Under the pieces are notes generated by a model, which saw nothing but the letters and a program-made list of their open reading frames with translations, searched no databases and was not told the DNA's origin. Positions 22,872 to 35,300 of a stretch of 64,000 nucleotides of DNA are shown here, piece by piece; the first letter of the stretch is position 1; the number at the start of each line of letters is the position of its first letter. This DNA comes from Gamarada debralockiae (taxonomy: Eukaryota > Ascomycota > Leotiomycetes > Helotiales > Hyphodiscaceae). A program made the position numbers and the translations under genes. The DNA is taken from assembly GCA_002803225.1 (NCBI GenBank), contig NXFV01000940.1, forward strand, positions 62,001 through 126,000. The letters are read 5' to 3'.

Positions 22872-25800
22872 ATGCAACCAGAGCCCATCGAAACTTCAAC
22901 ACACGTTACAATCCCAGCCAACGCATCAGAACCCAACAACGCCTCCCAATATGGCATTCGTCCAGAAGAACTGCACTCCGCAGGAATACGCAACCCTCTC
23001 CACGAGACGCATCTCTCCGCAGAGTCAAGTTCATCGCCAAATGCGATCGAGGCGCGCTCATCCGGAGACGCCAGATTGCAAGAGAAATTACGCCGATTGA
23101 GCTTGGGCGATAGGAATGATACACGACCAAAACCATCTTTCCAACAAATTTCTGAATATGAGAATGCTTTGTCGCCATCGCCACCTAGAAAGCAGAGCGA
23201 CGGTCCTGGTTTTAAGATTATCAAGAAGAAAGGCCATAGACTAGATGGACCACAACTTGATGAATTCCCAAATGGTATGCATCAACTATTCTAAGCCTAA
23301 TAAGCTGCAAAGCCTTGATTCTAATTTCAAACAGAGGTTTTGACACATATCCTTTCCCATTTACCGGCAGCATCTCTCTCAGCCGTGTCCCTTGTTTCTC
23401 GTCGATTCTATAGTCTGGTTACAACTCCCCATGCGTGGCGCATTGCATTTTCCCGGTTCTTCCCTGGACAAGACGCGGAACCTATTGGCATACTTTCCCA
23501 AATCAATCGCCGCGGTTCGGATCAGGAAAAACGAGAGCAACTTCGATCAGAACAACGATTATTCACGCGATTGACAGCTCTGTCCTCCTGGCGCAGCGAA
23601 TACATTCTACGGACAAGACTTTTGCGCAGTCTTGGACGCGGCAAGCCTGCTCAAATTGCTCCCGGTCATGGCGCCTCTTCTCGATCCAACAGCGCTGCGA
23701 ATAATGCCAATGCAGTTGTGACTTACAGCTCACAACTGTTCGCAACAGTAAACCACATTCATGCTGTTTTCAGCAGTGGAAAGAAGCCACCACGATTCAT
23801 TCATGGCACCGATGAGACTGGTTCCGCCTGTACCAGTGATCCCAATATCGGAAAGATAGATAACTGGGGCCTAACTGATCCTCAAGCTCTGCCCCAGTTC
23901 ACAGACCTCTTCGTTGGCGATCAACCATACGGAGCTGGCGATGGACCAGCTGGCCTTCCAAACTCCATGGATCTTAGTCAGCCTTTTGGCATGGTGTATG
24001 GTGAAGGATTCCCAGGCGGTTCAACCTACTTCCGATCCTCAGAAGAGATGCGCGGACGTTTCCTGAGCCTGCCTCCGAATCTCGCAGATTACGAGTCCGG
24101 CATCCCAAATGTTCCCGCTCTCACCGAGGCGATCTCTGCTGTCTGGATTGCCAAGTCCAACACTGTACCTGTTACGACAGATGGTCTGACGGGAATCTTG
24201 ACTGGGTCAACTTTGGGAGTTGTTACTGCGTACTCCCTGGGTTTTGATACTCCTCATGGTCGCCGCATTGGAAGAGGTCAGATGACTGCGCAATGGGTCC
24301 TCAGCCCTGGAGTTCCGATCATTGGCATAAAGGTTGATGATTCGTACAACGCGAAGAGGAAGGCCTCTCGTCGAATATGGGCTGTTGTGTTGAATGCTCT
24401 TGGCGAAGTATTCTACCTTACGGAGACACCATCATCCACCCTAGTTGATGTGAAACTAGACGAACATGAATCTGGCAAATATGCTTGGCTTGCCGGCCGC
24501 ACTGCTTACTGGCAACTTGTTGAATCGTCTCGCCGCGTAGCGAAAGAAGATCCTTATCATGAAAGCGAGATCCACGGTAGTTATTCTCCTCGGTCATCTT
24601 CGAAATCGATGCGTCTGTCCAAAGCACAAATCGTTGCCGAAACAAAAGAGATTGAGAAATTCCTCACCCATCGCCCTGCTCACTTCCGCAAGATTTGTGA
24701 AGGATGGGATATGCGTCGGAGACTGGAAGTTGATTTCGCTGGAGACGATGGCAATGGAGCAGGAGAAGCCATCTTCGTTATCAAATGCGGAATGGACAAG
24801 GGACAACAAGCCGAGATTAGGAGATTCACCAGATGGAAATCAGAACAAGCGTCTCTCGAAGAATACCCGCAACCGAAGACTCCACCAATGGCAGCGAAGA
24901 CGGTGACAATGGCTTCATTATTTGGCGGCGGCACAGTGATCAGCCCTCCAAGGAATGCGTCACCAGAACGATCACCAATGACATCTGTCTTCGGTGGGAG
25001 CAAGGTGACGAGTCCTGCCCGGACCGTATCGCCCGAACGAACGCATAGTCTTCCAGGAAGTCCCACCGTCAAGGCCACGGGCTCTATCGCCCTTGTGGAG
25101 GAATGGAGGAGCTCTGTCATGTCGTTGAAGGATCGACCTGGTGTCGAGATAACGGCAAGCGCGATTGACATGTCCCAATACGCACTGTTGACAGTCGAAG
25201 AAGATCCTCTGCAAACTGTCAACGGCGACTCGACTATCTCATCGCCTTTTGCCACTCCTTCTGATCAAGGAACTTCATCTGGGTTTCAGATTCCTGGTCA
25301 TAGAGCTCGCTTTCTGGCCGTCGGAACTAAAACTGGTGCCGTGATGCTGTGGAATATGCGAGGGCCTCAATCTGCAAATACTGCGATAGTCAACGAGCTG
25401 CACCCACTACGCACAATTCAAACAGATTCGCCTGAAATCTCTTGTCTCGCGGTCTCGGCTCTTTATCTAGTCCACGGTGGCAATGATGGACTCGTCCAAA
25501 CGTGGGATCCGCTGGCGTCCACTCTTCAACCTATTCGTACCCTCAATTCCCGATTCTCGTCCCGAGCTCGCCGCCGGCTAGTCCAGGCCCAAGCATCAAT
25601 TCAGGGGGTCGGAATCAATCTCTACGCCGCTGGTGCAATTACCCTCGATCCTGATCCAACTGTACTCCGAGGTATGGTTTCACTAGGAACACATCTTCGA
25701 TATTGGTCGTACAGTTCCTCAGCAGCCGATCAATATCAAAGCAAGAAGCGGAAGCTCCGACGGTCGAACGAGCGAGGAAGCAATAGCGGCCCGGAGAGGT

Positions 25801-26513
25801 TCACGAACACAGGAAGAGGAGCGTTGATGGACTACATCGCGACCGAACAAGAAGAGCTCAAGCACGAAAAAGCTCGTCGATTAAGAGAGGAGGCTAGACT
25901 TCGGGGTAGATTCGGTGTGGGCCTGGGCGGACTGAGCGAGGAAGAAGCACTCAGATATGCAGAAATGATCTCCGCCGAGACATTCCAGAAGGATGAAGAG
26001 CGCCGTACCAGCGATGCAGGCTACGTTGCCGAGGGTGGTGAGAGCTCTGCCATTCAAAGCGGTTGGAGCACCAGCCAGACCGTGACTCCTGAAGGAAGCG
26101 TGCAAGGGAGGTCAGTGTCTTCGCCACCGAAATACAAGACGGACGAAGAATTCGACCTGGATGTCGAAGAAGCTATTCGTCTTTCCCTTCTGGATGGCGT
26201 CGATTCTGGCGGTCGCTCTCCTCGCGAGAAAAGCAGTGGGACTTACGATATCCCGATCACATACAAAACAAAGAAGAGTCGTCGATCTGCATCGTCGTCA
26301 CCTTCTACGAGTCAGGCTTCGAAGAGAAGGTCTCAAATGAAGTCGTCGGGAAGCAAGAATGCCATCGTGGCCGATGATCTAGATTTCGCGCTGCAATTGA
26401 GTCTGGCTGAGGAGTGTAGTCGCATGGAGAATGTGGTTGCTGAAGAGGGAGAGGATGAGTTCCCGAGCCTGGAGAGTCCGGTTCTTGGGAAGGGGAAGGG
26501 ACGAGCGAATTGA
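22872..26513 (+). CDS. F-box/WD40/UIM protein, Ufo1-like
   Basis: Two exons, 22872-23274 and 23335-26513, 60-nt intron; 1193 aa. After a disordered 130-residue N-terminus, an F-box spans about residues 130-170 (VLTHILSHLPAASLSAVSLV). A long beta-propeller-like region follows with WD-type strands such as FLAVGTKTGAVMLWNMRG (about 790) and LVHGGNDGLVQTWDP (about 840). The C-terminus has two ubiquitin-interacting motifs: DLDVEEAIRLSLLDG (about 1075-1090) and DDLDFALQLSLAEE (about 1148-1160). Budding-yeast Ufo1 has the same order (F-box, WD40, UIMs) and acts as a substrate receptor of SCF ubiquitin ligase; orthology here is inferred from architecture. An insertion around residues 520-590 contains repeated SPPRNASPERSP-like phosphosite segments. 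Confidence 0.85.
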
Positions 26514-27087
26514 GATTGTGGTGGTTTGGTGAAATTGTTTTCCTCCCTTCTCTCTGGCCTTTAATTTCTTTCCTCTTGGCCACTTCTATACAAATGAATT
26601 TTGCTTCTTTTGCCTTTCCATCGGTCCTGTTGAAGCCACCTCAACGCATTCAATCTTGGACACGTGACAAGATATACTCCCACTTTTGGCCGACTCCACT
26701 ATCTTTAGGACCAAGCCACGGAAGCTTGTTAATGCCTCATCCTGATTCGAAGTTGGTATCTGGTGCACACTTATCGCTCGCTACCCCCTGAAGACATCAT
26801 CCCTGTGCGTGTTGATACCCAAGTGGGACATTATTCGAAGATGCATCAAAGATGGGGAACTTATCAATGTGACCTTAACACTAACAATCCTAGAGCTTGT
26901 GATATAATTTCTCTCACTCTAAAGCCAGCAACACAGTTAAATTCATTACCTAGTTACGTACGCACTCCCTAGTGAGAATTCATTCATATATTGAAGTGCT
27001 CGTCGACTGAAGCCTGCACGTAACCTCGCGGATCCAGTTCAACGCAAGCCTCGAGTTTCAAATACGTTTATTTGACTCACTTCTACA
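26514..27087. other. Intergenic region
   Basis: Only short unrelated frames. A CACGTG core lies near 26662. From here rightwards the sequence changes from intact genes to decayed ones. Confidence 0.5.
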
Positions 27088-29209
27088 ATGGCATCAACAA
27101 TCTGCCTAGTCCCTGCCAACTACCCGCCTGAATTCATCGGCTACGCAGAGCCCTGGATCGCCAGCCCCGACCGTATGGTGGACATTAAGATCTCATCCAC
27201 TGAACCTCAATATTCATACCGCACAGCCCGCTTGATCTAAGACTACAAAGACCCTCACGCACCTCCCTACCAAGAAGAGGAGATCCCTTCTATCCCACCG
27301 GGAAGCGGGACCGGACGCTTTCAACTCTCGACCAGGCTCCTACGCTATTGTCGGTGACATTGGGCTGGAGCCGGAAAATGGGGGAGTAGAAGTTGAGTTT
27401 TATATGCAGCCGTGGCTTTTGAAGGCGGCCATGTGCAGACTGTCATTTCCACTCTGGATATGGGGAGAAACACTGGGTTGGCAGTTGTGCTTGGCGAAGA
27501 TGGACAGCTTGAGGTCTGGATCGGAATGGGGATAAAGTGGAAATCGTGAAAACGGGGTTTGTGCCAACCCATAAAAGGCGGTTGGGTGTTAAGATGAGGG
27601 TGGTAGGAAGGGAGGTCAAGGTGGAGTTGAAGCCCGTCGTGCAGTCCGCTGAAGCTCTCCTGCTCCAGCTAATATCCAACAGACTCTCGACTCAGCAACA
27701 ATATTGTCAGGCTCCGGACCTTTGATACTTGCTGCTAGTTCTGCCGCATCGCCCGAGACGTCAGGTGTTGTACCAACTTCTTCAATGAAAGGATCAATGG
27801 AGTGACGATCCGCGCTCTCGACCCATCTCCTCGAATGGTTGCAAAGTATGATTTTGCGCTGGACATGGGCAGGGATACCATCGTTGATGTGTCGGAGAAT
27901 AAGAGAAATGGGAGGTTAATTAACGCGCTACGCGTGCTATCAAAGGCCATGACTGGGATGGATCAGAAGTCGACCGGACGAAAGCCTCGTACGGGTATGG
28001 TGCTATTCACTTCCATAAAGACGACTTTGACGACGCTTGTTGGGATACCGACTTCAGCATCAAGATTCTGGAAGGGACGAGGAACGGCGCCCACGCTGTT
28101 GAGGTTCGAGTGGGAATGAGGTCAAGGATATGGTGATATTTTTTGTTCGCCCAGATTTCAAGGAGACGGAGCGTTGGTCTTCAGGACTTTCACGTATCTG
28201 GCGTATGCGAACGAGCCTATGTATAACCAATACCTGCCTCAGGAATGGAAGTCCTGAATCCAGAGTTCGGCATACGCCAAGATGAAGACTTCTTCCGCAT
28301 GGAGAGGAGATCAGATTTGGGACTCGCCATGTACAATGTCCATTGCGACCATCCTGGAGTGGTCTTTTCGTCCTCCAAGCGCAACGCCAGGCCGGGATAT
28401 GTGCACTGGGGACTCCATCGTCCCAGGGAGTTCAGCGCGGATTTATTCATGCTCGGTCTCGAGCAATTCGGGACCCCTATGATACGGTCTACGATCATGA
28501 CATTCAAATCCATGGAAAGGGAGCTGTCAAAAGATACAGCACTATTATCACTGGGGAATACCCAGAATACCCTACCCTTCAATCGCTTGATGCGCACACC
28601 CATTTGGCGCGACAGGGAGGGAACATCATGCGTATAGGTGGTAATGGCTTTACTATAATGTCCGCGCTTGAAACCTCCCGACCTCATCGCCTAGAAGTAA
28701 GACGTGGAGATCAGGGAGTCCGCATGTTTGGTCAGCTGGGAGGAGAGCAGCATCATGCAATCACAGGTCAAAAGGGCGGGCTATGGCACTCTCAGGGACG
28801 GGCAGCAAATTACATCTTCGGCATTGAGTGATGTGGTGAAGGAACCGGGCCAGGCTTACCTTACGCCCGAACTGAAGCTTCGAAATCTCCCGAATTTTCT
28901 TGGGCATTCGAAGGCATTTGCGAGTCTGTACTTATCGGCGTCGAAGGTTTTGGAGACGGAGCATCGGGCGATGAGATCGACCGTTTCGACATCGCGATCG
29001 GGAGTCTGACTAACGCAGTGGTGTTGGCAACGAGTACGGGACATTCGGACGATTTTGGCTCATTTCCGGAATATATCGGTTTCCCAATGATAAATACGCT
29101 GGGCACGCAGACGGATTTGACTTGGAATGATGTCATGGTGTATGAGATAAGTGGGGTTGGGAGGGTATTTAGTGTGGGGAGTATTAATTGGTATTGTAGT
29201 TTGGCGTGA
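27088..29209 (+). pseudogene. N,N-dimethylformamidase large-subunit-like pseudogene
   Basis: The fragments follow the order of fungal proteins with the N,N-dimethylformamidase beta-subunit-like C-terminal domain. The beginning (FIGYAEPWIASPDRMVDIKI) is in one frame until a TAA at 27238-27240, which would be restored by a single C-to-T reversal. Later blocks in shifting frames include YAIVGDIGLEPENGGVEVEF, FVPTHKRRLGVKMRV, EWKVLNPEFGIRQDEDFF, YNVHCDHPGVVFSSSKRNAR and TLGTQTDLTWNDVMVYEI near the end. At least five frame changes and several stops interrupt it. The family hydrolyses N,N-dimethylformamide in bacteria; the role of the fungal homologues is unclear. No functional product is expected. 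Confidence 0.8.
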
Positions 29210-29480
29210 GATGGATATGAGAACAATGTTGCCAAGTTGACGGGGAATGTGTTGAGGGGGTTTTGTTGTGGGGACTGGGAAGGAGGGGGTTTGACCTAGA
29301 AGGCAAGTGAAGCAAGAGGACGTTGCGATAACTGAAATTGGATTCGCATTATTTACATATTTCTCCCCGCTCATTCATTCATCTAACATGACAGACGTTA
29401 TGACAGGCTGGCAGTCTTCCATGCCATCGAACCAGTCAACTCAACATCACCGAGAAATATACAATGCGTTTGTTGTCCGC

Positions 29481-30183
29481 TTACAAAGCGAAAGCAACGA
29501 TAGCAGCAGCGCAAGCAATGAGAGCGCCCCAAATCTTGTTATTGGCGGCGGCGCTGCCAGAGGTGGTGGGTGGTGCAGTGCTTGCAGAGGAAGCGGCAGC
29601 AGAGGTTGAGGAAGCGGCAGCAGAGGGTGGGGAAGCAGCGGAGCTTGAGGCCGATGATCCTGAGGATGCAGCTGCGCTGGTCGCGGAAGACGCTGAGGAG
29701 TATGCCGCGCTTGAGGAAGCAGCCATTGAAGAAGGCGACTGTTGTGCAGCAGATGAGGAACTGGAGCCAGATCCTACAAGGCTGCAAATCTCGTTGGCGA
29801 CAGACGTGACCTCTGAGTTCGGTTAGGATCATGCTGTGTTTTGGATGATTAGGGGAGAAGGTAAATGAGAGGGACTTACTCTCAGCGTCAGCGGTGGAGC
29901 AGGCCTTAAGAATGCAAGGAGTTGCGGAAGCAGTGATGGCGGCCCTTGCAGAACCGCATTGGCAGGTGTAGTCGGTGACAGCGCAGTTATTGGCGGTGGC
30001 AGCGTTAGTGAGACAGCTGATGGCACATGTTGGAATCAAGGCAAGCTCTTGCGGGACTGTGAAGATCTCCGAGTTAGTATTTACTTATTGAGGGAAGAAG
30101 AGAGCTGAGCGATATTATATACTTGTCTGGGAGTAGGCCACGGCGGCGAAGAGGGATGCAAGGACAACGAGTGAGAGTTGCAT
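29481..30183 (-). CDS. CFEM-domain GPI-anchored protein
   Basis: Three exons: 30183-30123, 30056-29880, 29812-29481; introns 66 and 67 nt; 189 aa. A signal peptide (MQLSLVVLASLFAAVAYSQ) leads into a CFEM domain (about residues 20-90) with all eight cysteines in the expected order: PTC, ISC, NNC, YTC, QC, TPC, KAC and EIC. Both introns flank or interrupt the domain at plausible places. A Ser/Ala-rich linker of about 75 residues follows, then an IWGALIACAAAIVAFAL tail typical of a GPI signal. CFEM proteins sit at the fungal surface and serve in haem/iron capture, adhesion or plant interaction. An Asp in the fifth-sixth segment that would bind haem iron is not evident to me. It is intact although both neighbours are pseudogenes. 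Confidence 0.9.
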
Positions 30184-31273
30184 ATTTGCGGTTTGTTGGA
30201 AGCTTTGCTTTGGGAGAAAATTTGATATGAGGAGTTAGAGTTTTCAAAAGTTGAATACAAATTTTGGAAGATTTGGAGATTTCCCAAGCTTTTGAAAGTT
30301 CTTGGGTAAAAGGAAACTATACCTGATGTGGAGAGGTGAAGTTTAGCTCGTCCCATGGCAGAGCGGCACGGCTAGTATGCACGCCACCGAGAATGATCAG
30401 CCGCGCTACTTAGGCTTGGGGAGATCGCCAATGATGATCCCCCAGAATTCCCAGCATCCCCGTCGCTGGAGCGTGAGCCTCGGTTGTGCTACTGAATTTA
30501 GACTTCCGCTACAAAGTAGGTTTCCCCTCAAATGTTATCCAGGTACAGCCAAGCTGTTGGAACAAACCGGGGAACTTTCAAAACTTGACTTCACGCTCCA
30601 CCGCTGGGCAGAGAACTGAAGCCGATTTGCTCGTCAATTGGACGACGTTGTTTCTAACCTCGGAGCTCTCCATTCCTTCACATGCGATCTGGGTGAAACG
30701 AGGTTGTCGACCGAATCCCAATCCATATCCCCGTAGATGTCTGGCGCTCTTGTCATAAAATTGTCTCCGCATCTTCCCTCACCGAGGAAGACATGTGACA
30801 TTCATCGGTCCCTATCTCTTCCATTCAGGTGCAAGAATAGTTTCAGATGGCCCCCATCCGACTTCCTGTTGTTGGAGAGCAGTTGAATTGGTATTACAGT
30901 TATTCCATTTTTGTAGACAAGGGCTAATGCGAGTTTATCTAAAGTTGATTAATGAAGCCATAAGCAACCTTACTGATCTTGTGTAACCCCGAAGATCGAC
31001 CTGATGATTTCTGTGGTTTGTCTTGCCTGCCTATTTTGAAGCGAATCGGCATTGGATTCTGGCTGATGTTGTACAATGAAGGTATGGAAGCATCTTCCCT
31101 GATATTGCCCGACCCCGATGTTTGACAGAAGAGTATGTTTGATTATTGCCTCCGAATTGCCCTCCTTGCAGGCGAATGAAAAATACAGAGAACTTTCTCT
31201 TGTAGTGGCAAGACTGACAAAGGCTTAGTGGCACGGTCAATAATCCTGGGCTTCGTCAAACCTAGATGGAAAA
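30184..31273. other. Intergenic region
   Basis: Promoter side of the CFEM gene and upstream side of the phospholipase-like pseudogene. Short frames only. The missing N-terminal part of the phospholipase-like gene is not recognisable here. Confidence 0.45.
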
Positions 31274-32883
31274 GGAAGTGTCATATTGGACAACAATGCT
31301 ACACCTGGTCAGTCGTCCTGAGACACTCCGGCTGCCGGGGGACTGTGGACTGACGACTCATATCAGGCTGCGACGAGGGAACCTTCAATTGTAATCCTTT
31401 CACATGGAAGACTTTCCCCAGTATCTGCAGGAAGCAGGTGCCTCGTGATAAGTCTATCAAGATCCTGAAAATTTCGAGGACAACATGCTAGAATACTTCG
31501 ATCAATACCAGAACGCGACTAACAGCTCTCCGTTGACATTGCGTGGGAACTCTTACCTTGGACTTGATCAATTTTATTCTGATGCCGTGGCTGGTGCCTT
31601 GCCACAAGTCTCATATATTGTTGGGCCTGCAGAGTTATCGGAGCATTATCCTTACCTCCAGAGCGATGGAGCTGTGTTGCAGAGGAAAGTTGTTGAAGCT
31701 GTTGCTAACGGAGCAGCATACAATGAGACAGTTTTGATGATCAGTTATGATGATATAGCCCCTTCCCAGAAGTATTTGATCTGTCATTAACCCGAATCAA
31801 ATTCAGAGGTTGGACGGTACGGAGATCATATACTCTTTCTATGCTCCTGAAGGTACGACTGGTGAATGGATTAATGATCCATCCCTATGGGCAATTTGGA
31901 TACGTACCGGTTGCTAACTCACCGCGCTTTTTTTGAAGATTCCTTTGACAAACAACAGGATTCCGTATTCCATTCACATTATCTCGCCTTGGACTGGAGG
32001 CGGTCACGTCTTCACTAAACACGCCGATCACAACTCGCAAATCCTGTTCGTGGAGAAATGGCTCCAGGCTAATGGAAAGAATATTAACTCCATGGTGCCG
32101 TCAACACTTGTCCGATCTCACGAAAGCGTTCGATTTCGATTATGTAAGTGTCTCTGCGCCGTTTGGCAAAGATAAACCAGCAGTGAATCTAATATTTATA
32201 TTCACAGCTCGATTACTCAGTTCCCACAATTGCTGAAGCACCAACCCCTATACGCGATCTCTCAGTGCCAACACAATCGATGCCAAGCTTTGGTGACCTG
32301 TCTGGAAGCTGAATTGGTGCAGAGGTATGTGAGAACTACCCTTCCAACCAACCGCCAGTTCTTTACGGTCCCGAAAATGCAAATGCAGACCCAAGCCTAC
32401 TAGTTGAGGAAGGTTTCAAGCCAGTCCGTGGCTCTCTGACTGAAGGTCGTTACTAACATTCGAAATGAATGGCTATGCTTTGACATCGCCATGCAGTCAA
32501 ACAGTAGTACCGGAATGGGAATTACAGCAATGAAAGCCACTGCAAAGCACTACAGCAAGGCCCAGCGATGGGTGTTGCATCAAGCTGGCACTAACAACTT
32601 TACGAAAAACAGCTACGAGTTCATGATCAGATCGGCCGTCGATGGTAGATACATTTCTCCATCGCTCAAACTCTCACCAGGGAACTCAGCGATGTCCGCT
32701 GGGACGTTCACGATAACGGATCTTGGAAATAGACAGGGATATGCAATTTCTGTAGGGCAGAATGGATTCCTGGGCATATTATCAAGTGGTGCCGTCACAG
32801 AAACGAGCGCGAAGAACGGGTTCTCGATTTTCAGCGTGACATACCACTCATGGGGCTCTCTGGTTCTCCTCGATATTGATTAA
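31274..32883 (+). pseudogene. Phosphocholine-type phospholipase C-like pseudogene (phosphoesterase family)
   Basis: Fragments follow the C-terminal two thirds of fungal PLC-like phosphoesterases: GSVILDNNATPG, a retained 5' splice site and intron, CDEGTFNCNPFTWKTFPQYL, then two adjacent nonsense codons (TGA TAA, 31446-31451) where the family has Trp-Gln, then VYQDPENFEDNMLEYFDQYQ. Later pieces include SIHIISPWTGGGHVFTKHAD, HNSQILFVEKWLQANGKNI and the extra C-terminal domain (NGFSIFSVTYHS). Frames change several times and the start of the gene is missing. The Trp-Gln to stop-stop change fits G-to-A and C-to-T mutation. Confidence 0.8.
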
Positions 32884-33073
32884 TTTTCCTGACAGTTAAC
32901 TCTGGGACTGACTAGCTTCGTTTGGCCAAAGAAGAAAATCAATGATTGGGCTTCATCTGTCGTCTTCTCTTTGAGTATTGAATTTTTGTATACACTCGCT
33001 AAAGAACCTCAGAAGAACACACTACAGTTCTATCTAACGCCCTAAAACGCGGTCTTCATTCTATGCTTTCGAT

Positions 33074-33794
33074 CTATCTTCGAGGCAAATACCAAGCTAG
33101 TAAAGCAATTAAGATACTTGGCACACCAACTCCTAGTCCTACACCGATCGCTATCTTGTCGCTTGTGCTGAGGCCTGAAGAACTAATGCTGCTAGCACTT
33201 CCTGAAGAATTTTCGCTGCTGCTCTTGTTTCCGGTGGATGGCGAAGAGGTCCCGGCAGTTGACGCCGAAGTGGAGTCAGTTCCCTGCTGAGTCGTTGCAG
33301 CAGCATTTTGCTGTCGAAGCAGTGGTTGCTTTAGACGCACTTCCTGATCCAGCTGCCACTCCTGCGATGATGGACGCTGTAATGCTAGATGTGGTTGTCG
33401 GCTGAGGGTCACTCGCTGGTTCCTCGCAAGTGGACATGACCCCTGGAACGCTCTTGATATAAACAGGTAGAAACAATTTGTGATATCCGACCAGCAGTGT
33501 AGGAGTTGGTGCTTGAGAAGGGATTGCGGGCGCAGCTGGTGTCCTCGTACATGATCATGCTTGCAGTACCACTGTCGCATGCTGGTAATTATTCAATTGC
33601 AATTGACACTGCGCCCACTGGCACAAGACAGGTGGATAAAGGGAGCGAGACGGAAGGCTCAAGTTGGCTTGGGGTCTTGCAATCAAAGTCAAGATAAAGG
33701 GCGAGCATGTCTTGAGCGAGGGTCTGGTGAGGGAGAAGGCTCAGGATAAGAAAGAAATAGATGCTGGGCAGGAGATTGAGGTTGATAGGAGTCA
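33074..33794 (-). pseudogene. Small secreted single-span membrane protein, frameshifted
   Basis: A signal-peptide start (MTPINLNLLPSIYFFLILSL) at 33794 leads to a Cys-containing extracellular part, an in-frame TAA after SIAIE (near 33586), continuation in the same frame (LPACDSGTASMIMYEDTSC), then shifts to FLPVYIKSVPGVMSTCEEP and again to a Ser/Thr-rich stretch ending in SDKIAIGVGLGVGVPSILI and YLPRR. The design (Cys-rich ectodomain, Ser/Thr linker, one helix, short basic tail) is common among fungal surface proteins of unknown role. At least one stop and two frameshifts make it a pseudogene unless introns I did not find repair it. Confidence 0.6.
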
Positions 33795-34339
33795 TAATAG
33801 GAAAGTGTGCATTTGAGGCTCGTTGATACATGTAAACTTTATGAAGAGGAGCGATAATGTTGGTTTTTCAGTGATTATCTATTAATTCTACAGTAGGAAG
33901 TGCTCTATATATACACTTTGGGTCCTGTATTTGCCACCTAGTGTGACTCATACCGAAGGTTCTAGCTATACTGATTTGTCACTGTATTCGTCACTCTTGC
34001 CACTGTATTTGTCAGCCACATACTAGAAGCTTCTAGACACTTCAATACCCAACAGATAAGTATAACAAAGAAAAGTTACAACTTCTGGTTTTGTTTTGCC
34101 TTTATCTCTCTTGACCTCTTAATTGTGATTTTTATCAGGAAGAAAGTTCCTTGACTAATGCGCAAGAGACTTTGCGCGCGCGAGGATGTTCTGCGTTCTG
34201 ATTCGATGAGGGCTTCCACAGCTGCATGAAGGAAATAAGCCGCTGCCGCGTTGTGCTCCTTTAGGGATTTTCAAGCGAGGGTAAGGCTGAGGGTGGAATA
34301 AATGTTCACGGAGGGTTAGCGAAACTAGTGCCGCTTTTA
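33795..34339. other. AT-rich intergenic tract
   Basis: Low-GC sequence with no coding content recognised; contains short direct repeats of TGTATTTGTCA/TGTATTCGTCA around 33979-34012. It borders the transposon relic. Confidence 0.45.
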
Positions 34340-35300
34340 CTGTATAGAAGCTATTTAGAACTTTGTATACATTCCATTAGCATCAACGACAGCCTGGCAG
34401 CGTTTTTTCATCGTCGTCGTTATCTTATATCTGATCTCCTTATCTGTAATTACATCCCAGGACTTTATAAGTGCAGCCCGAAGCCTTTTATAGTTGCGAT
34501 GTATTAAAGGATCCTCCTTTTTAAATCTATCTTTTACCCGGTCCCACAACATCTCTATTAGGCTCAAATCTAGTGAAAATGGCAGCCAGAATATTAGAGT
34601 TATCGCATGTTCCTCAAACTGCTTATTTGTATATCCGGCTGCATGACCAGGGCCATTATCCTGCTGGAAATGAAGCCCTGGTTGTGCTCGAAGGCATTCA
34701 CAGACTCTTGGAATTATTCGCTCCGAATATGACTAGCTGGTCAATTGTTCCCCTATAAAAGCATTAGATTTGAATAAATATTAAAGTATTTATATCTTAT
34801 TCTTTCTCTTAGAACACACTAAACTTTTAGTCTATTAATATAACCCAAAATATTCAACTAATCTTTCTCTATTATTTAGTAATAATACAATCTAGATAAT
34901 AGACTTTAGAAAGCCCTACCTTCCGAGTAATCCGTTGACGATTATGCGTCCTTGCTCTACCCAACTCTCATTACTCCAAAGGACATTATCTTATTGTTCC
35001 TCCTAATCCAAGTGCGTATATGCCTATAGTAGCCGCAGATGTCTATTTGTATCTAAAATTAGAGGTTTTGGTTGTGCAAATCATTATATATAGACCTCTT
35101 TCTTAAATGCAAACTAAATCGCTATAAGCCCACAATTCCAACCTAGAATTGCTAGGATTTCAGGCTAAGGAACGCGTCAATTCTTAGTATTTGTATAAAC
35201 CTAGTCAATTAGGTGCTTATACTTAGGAGTATTAACAAGACGATAGCAACTAGAGCGATATTTTTTGAGAAGTAAGTTGATGTGTAAGAGCGTATTCAAC
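34340..35300 (-). mobile_element. Tc1/mariner-type transposon relic, RIP-like decay
   Basis: On the minus strand the C-terminal part of a DDE transposase is readable: QQDNGPGHAAGYTNKQFEEH (the second catalytic Asp region, near 34660-34600), then DLSLIEMLWDRVKDRFKKED (near 34567), matching the D-N-(S/L)PIE-x-W-x-x-(L/V)K box that holds the third catalytic acidic residue. The open piece runs to 34355. Upstream sequence to about 35300 is very AT-rich with stops in all frames, as expected after repeat-induced point mutation. Terminal inverted repeats were not identified, so the outer limits are approximate. Confidence 0.75.

Noticed and set aside
29464..29826. Plus-strand Ala/Glu-rich 120-codon frame
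   Set aside because: Antisense shadow of the Ser/Ala linker of the CFEM gene.
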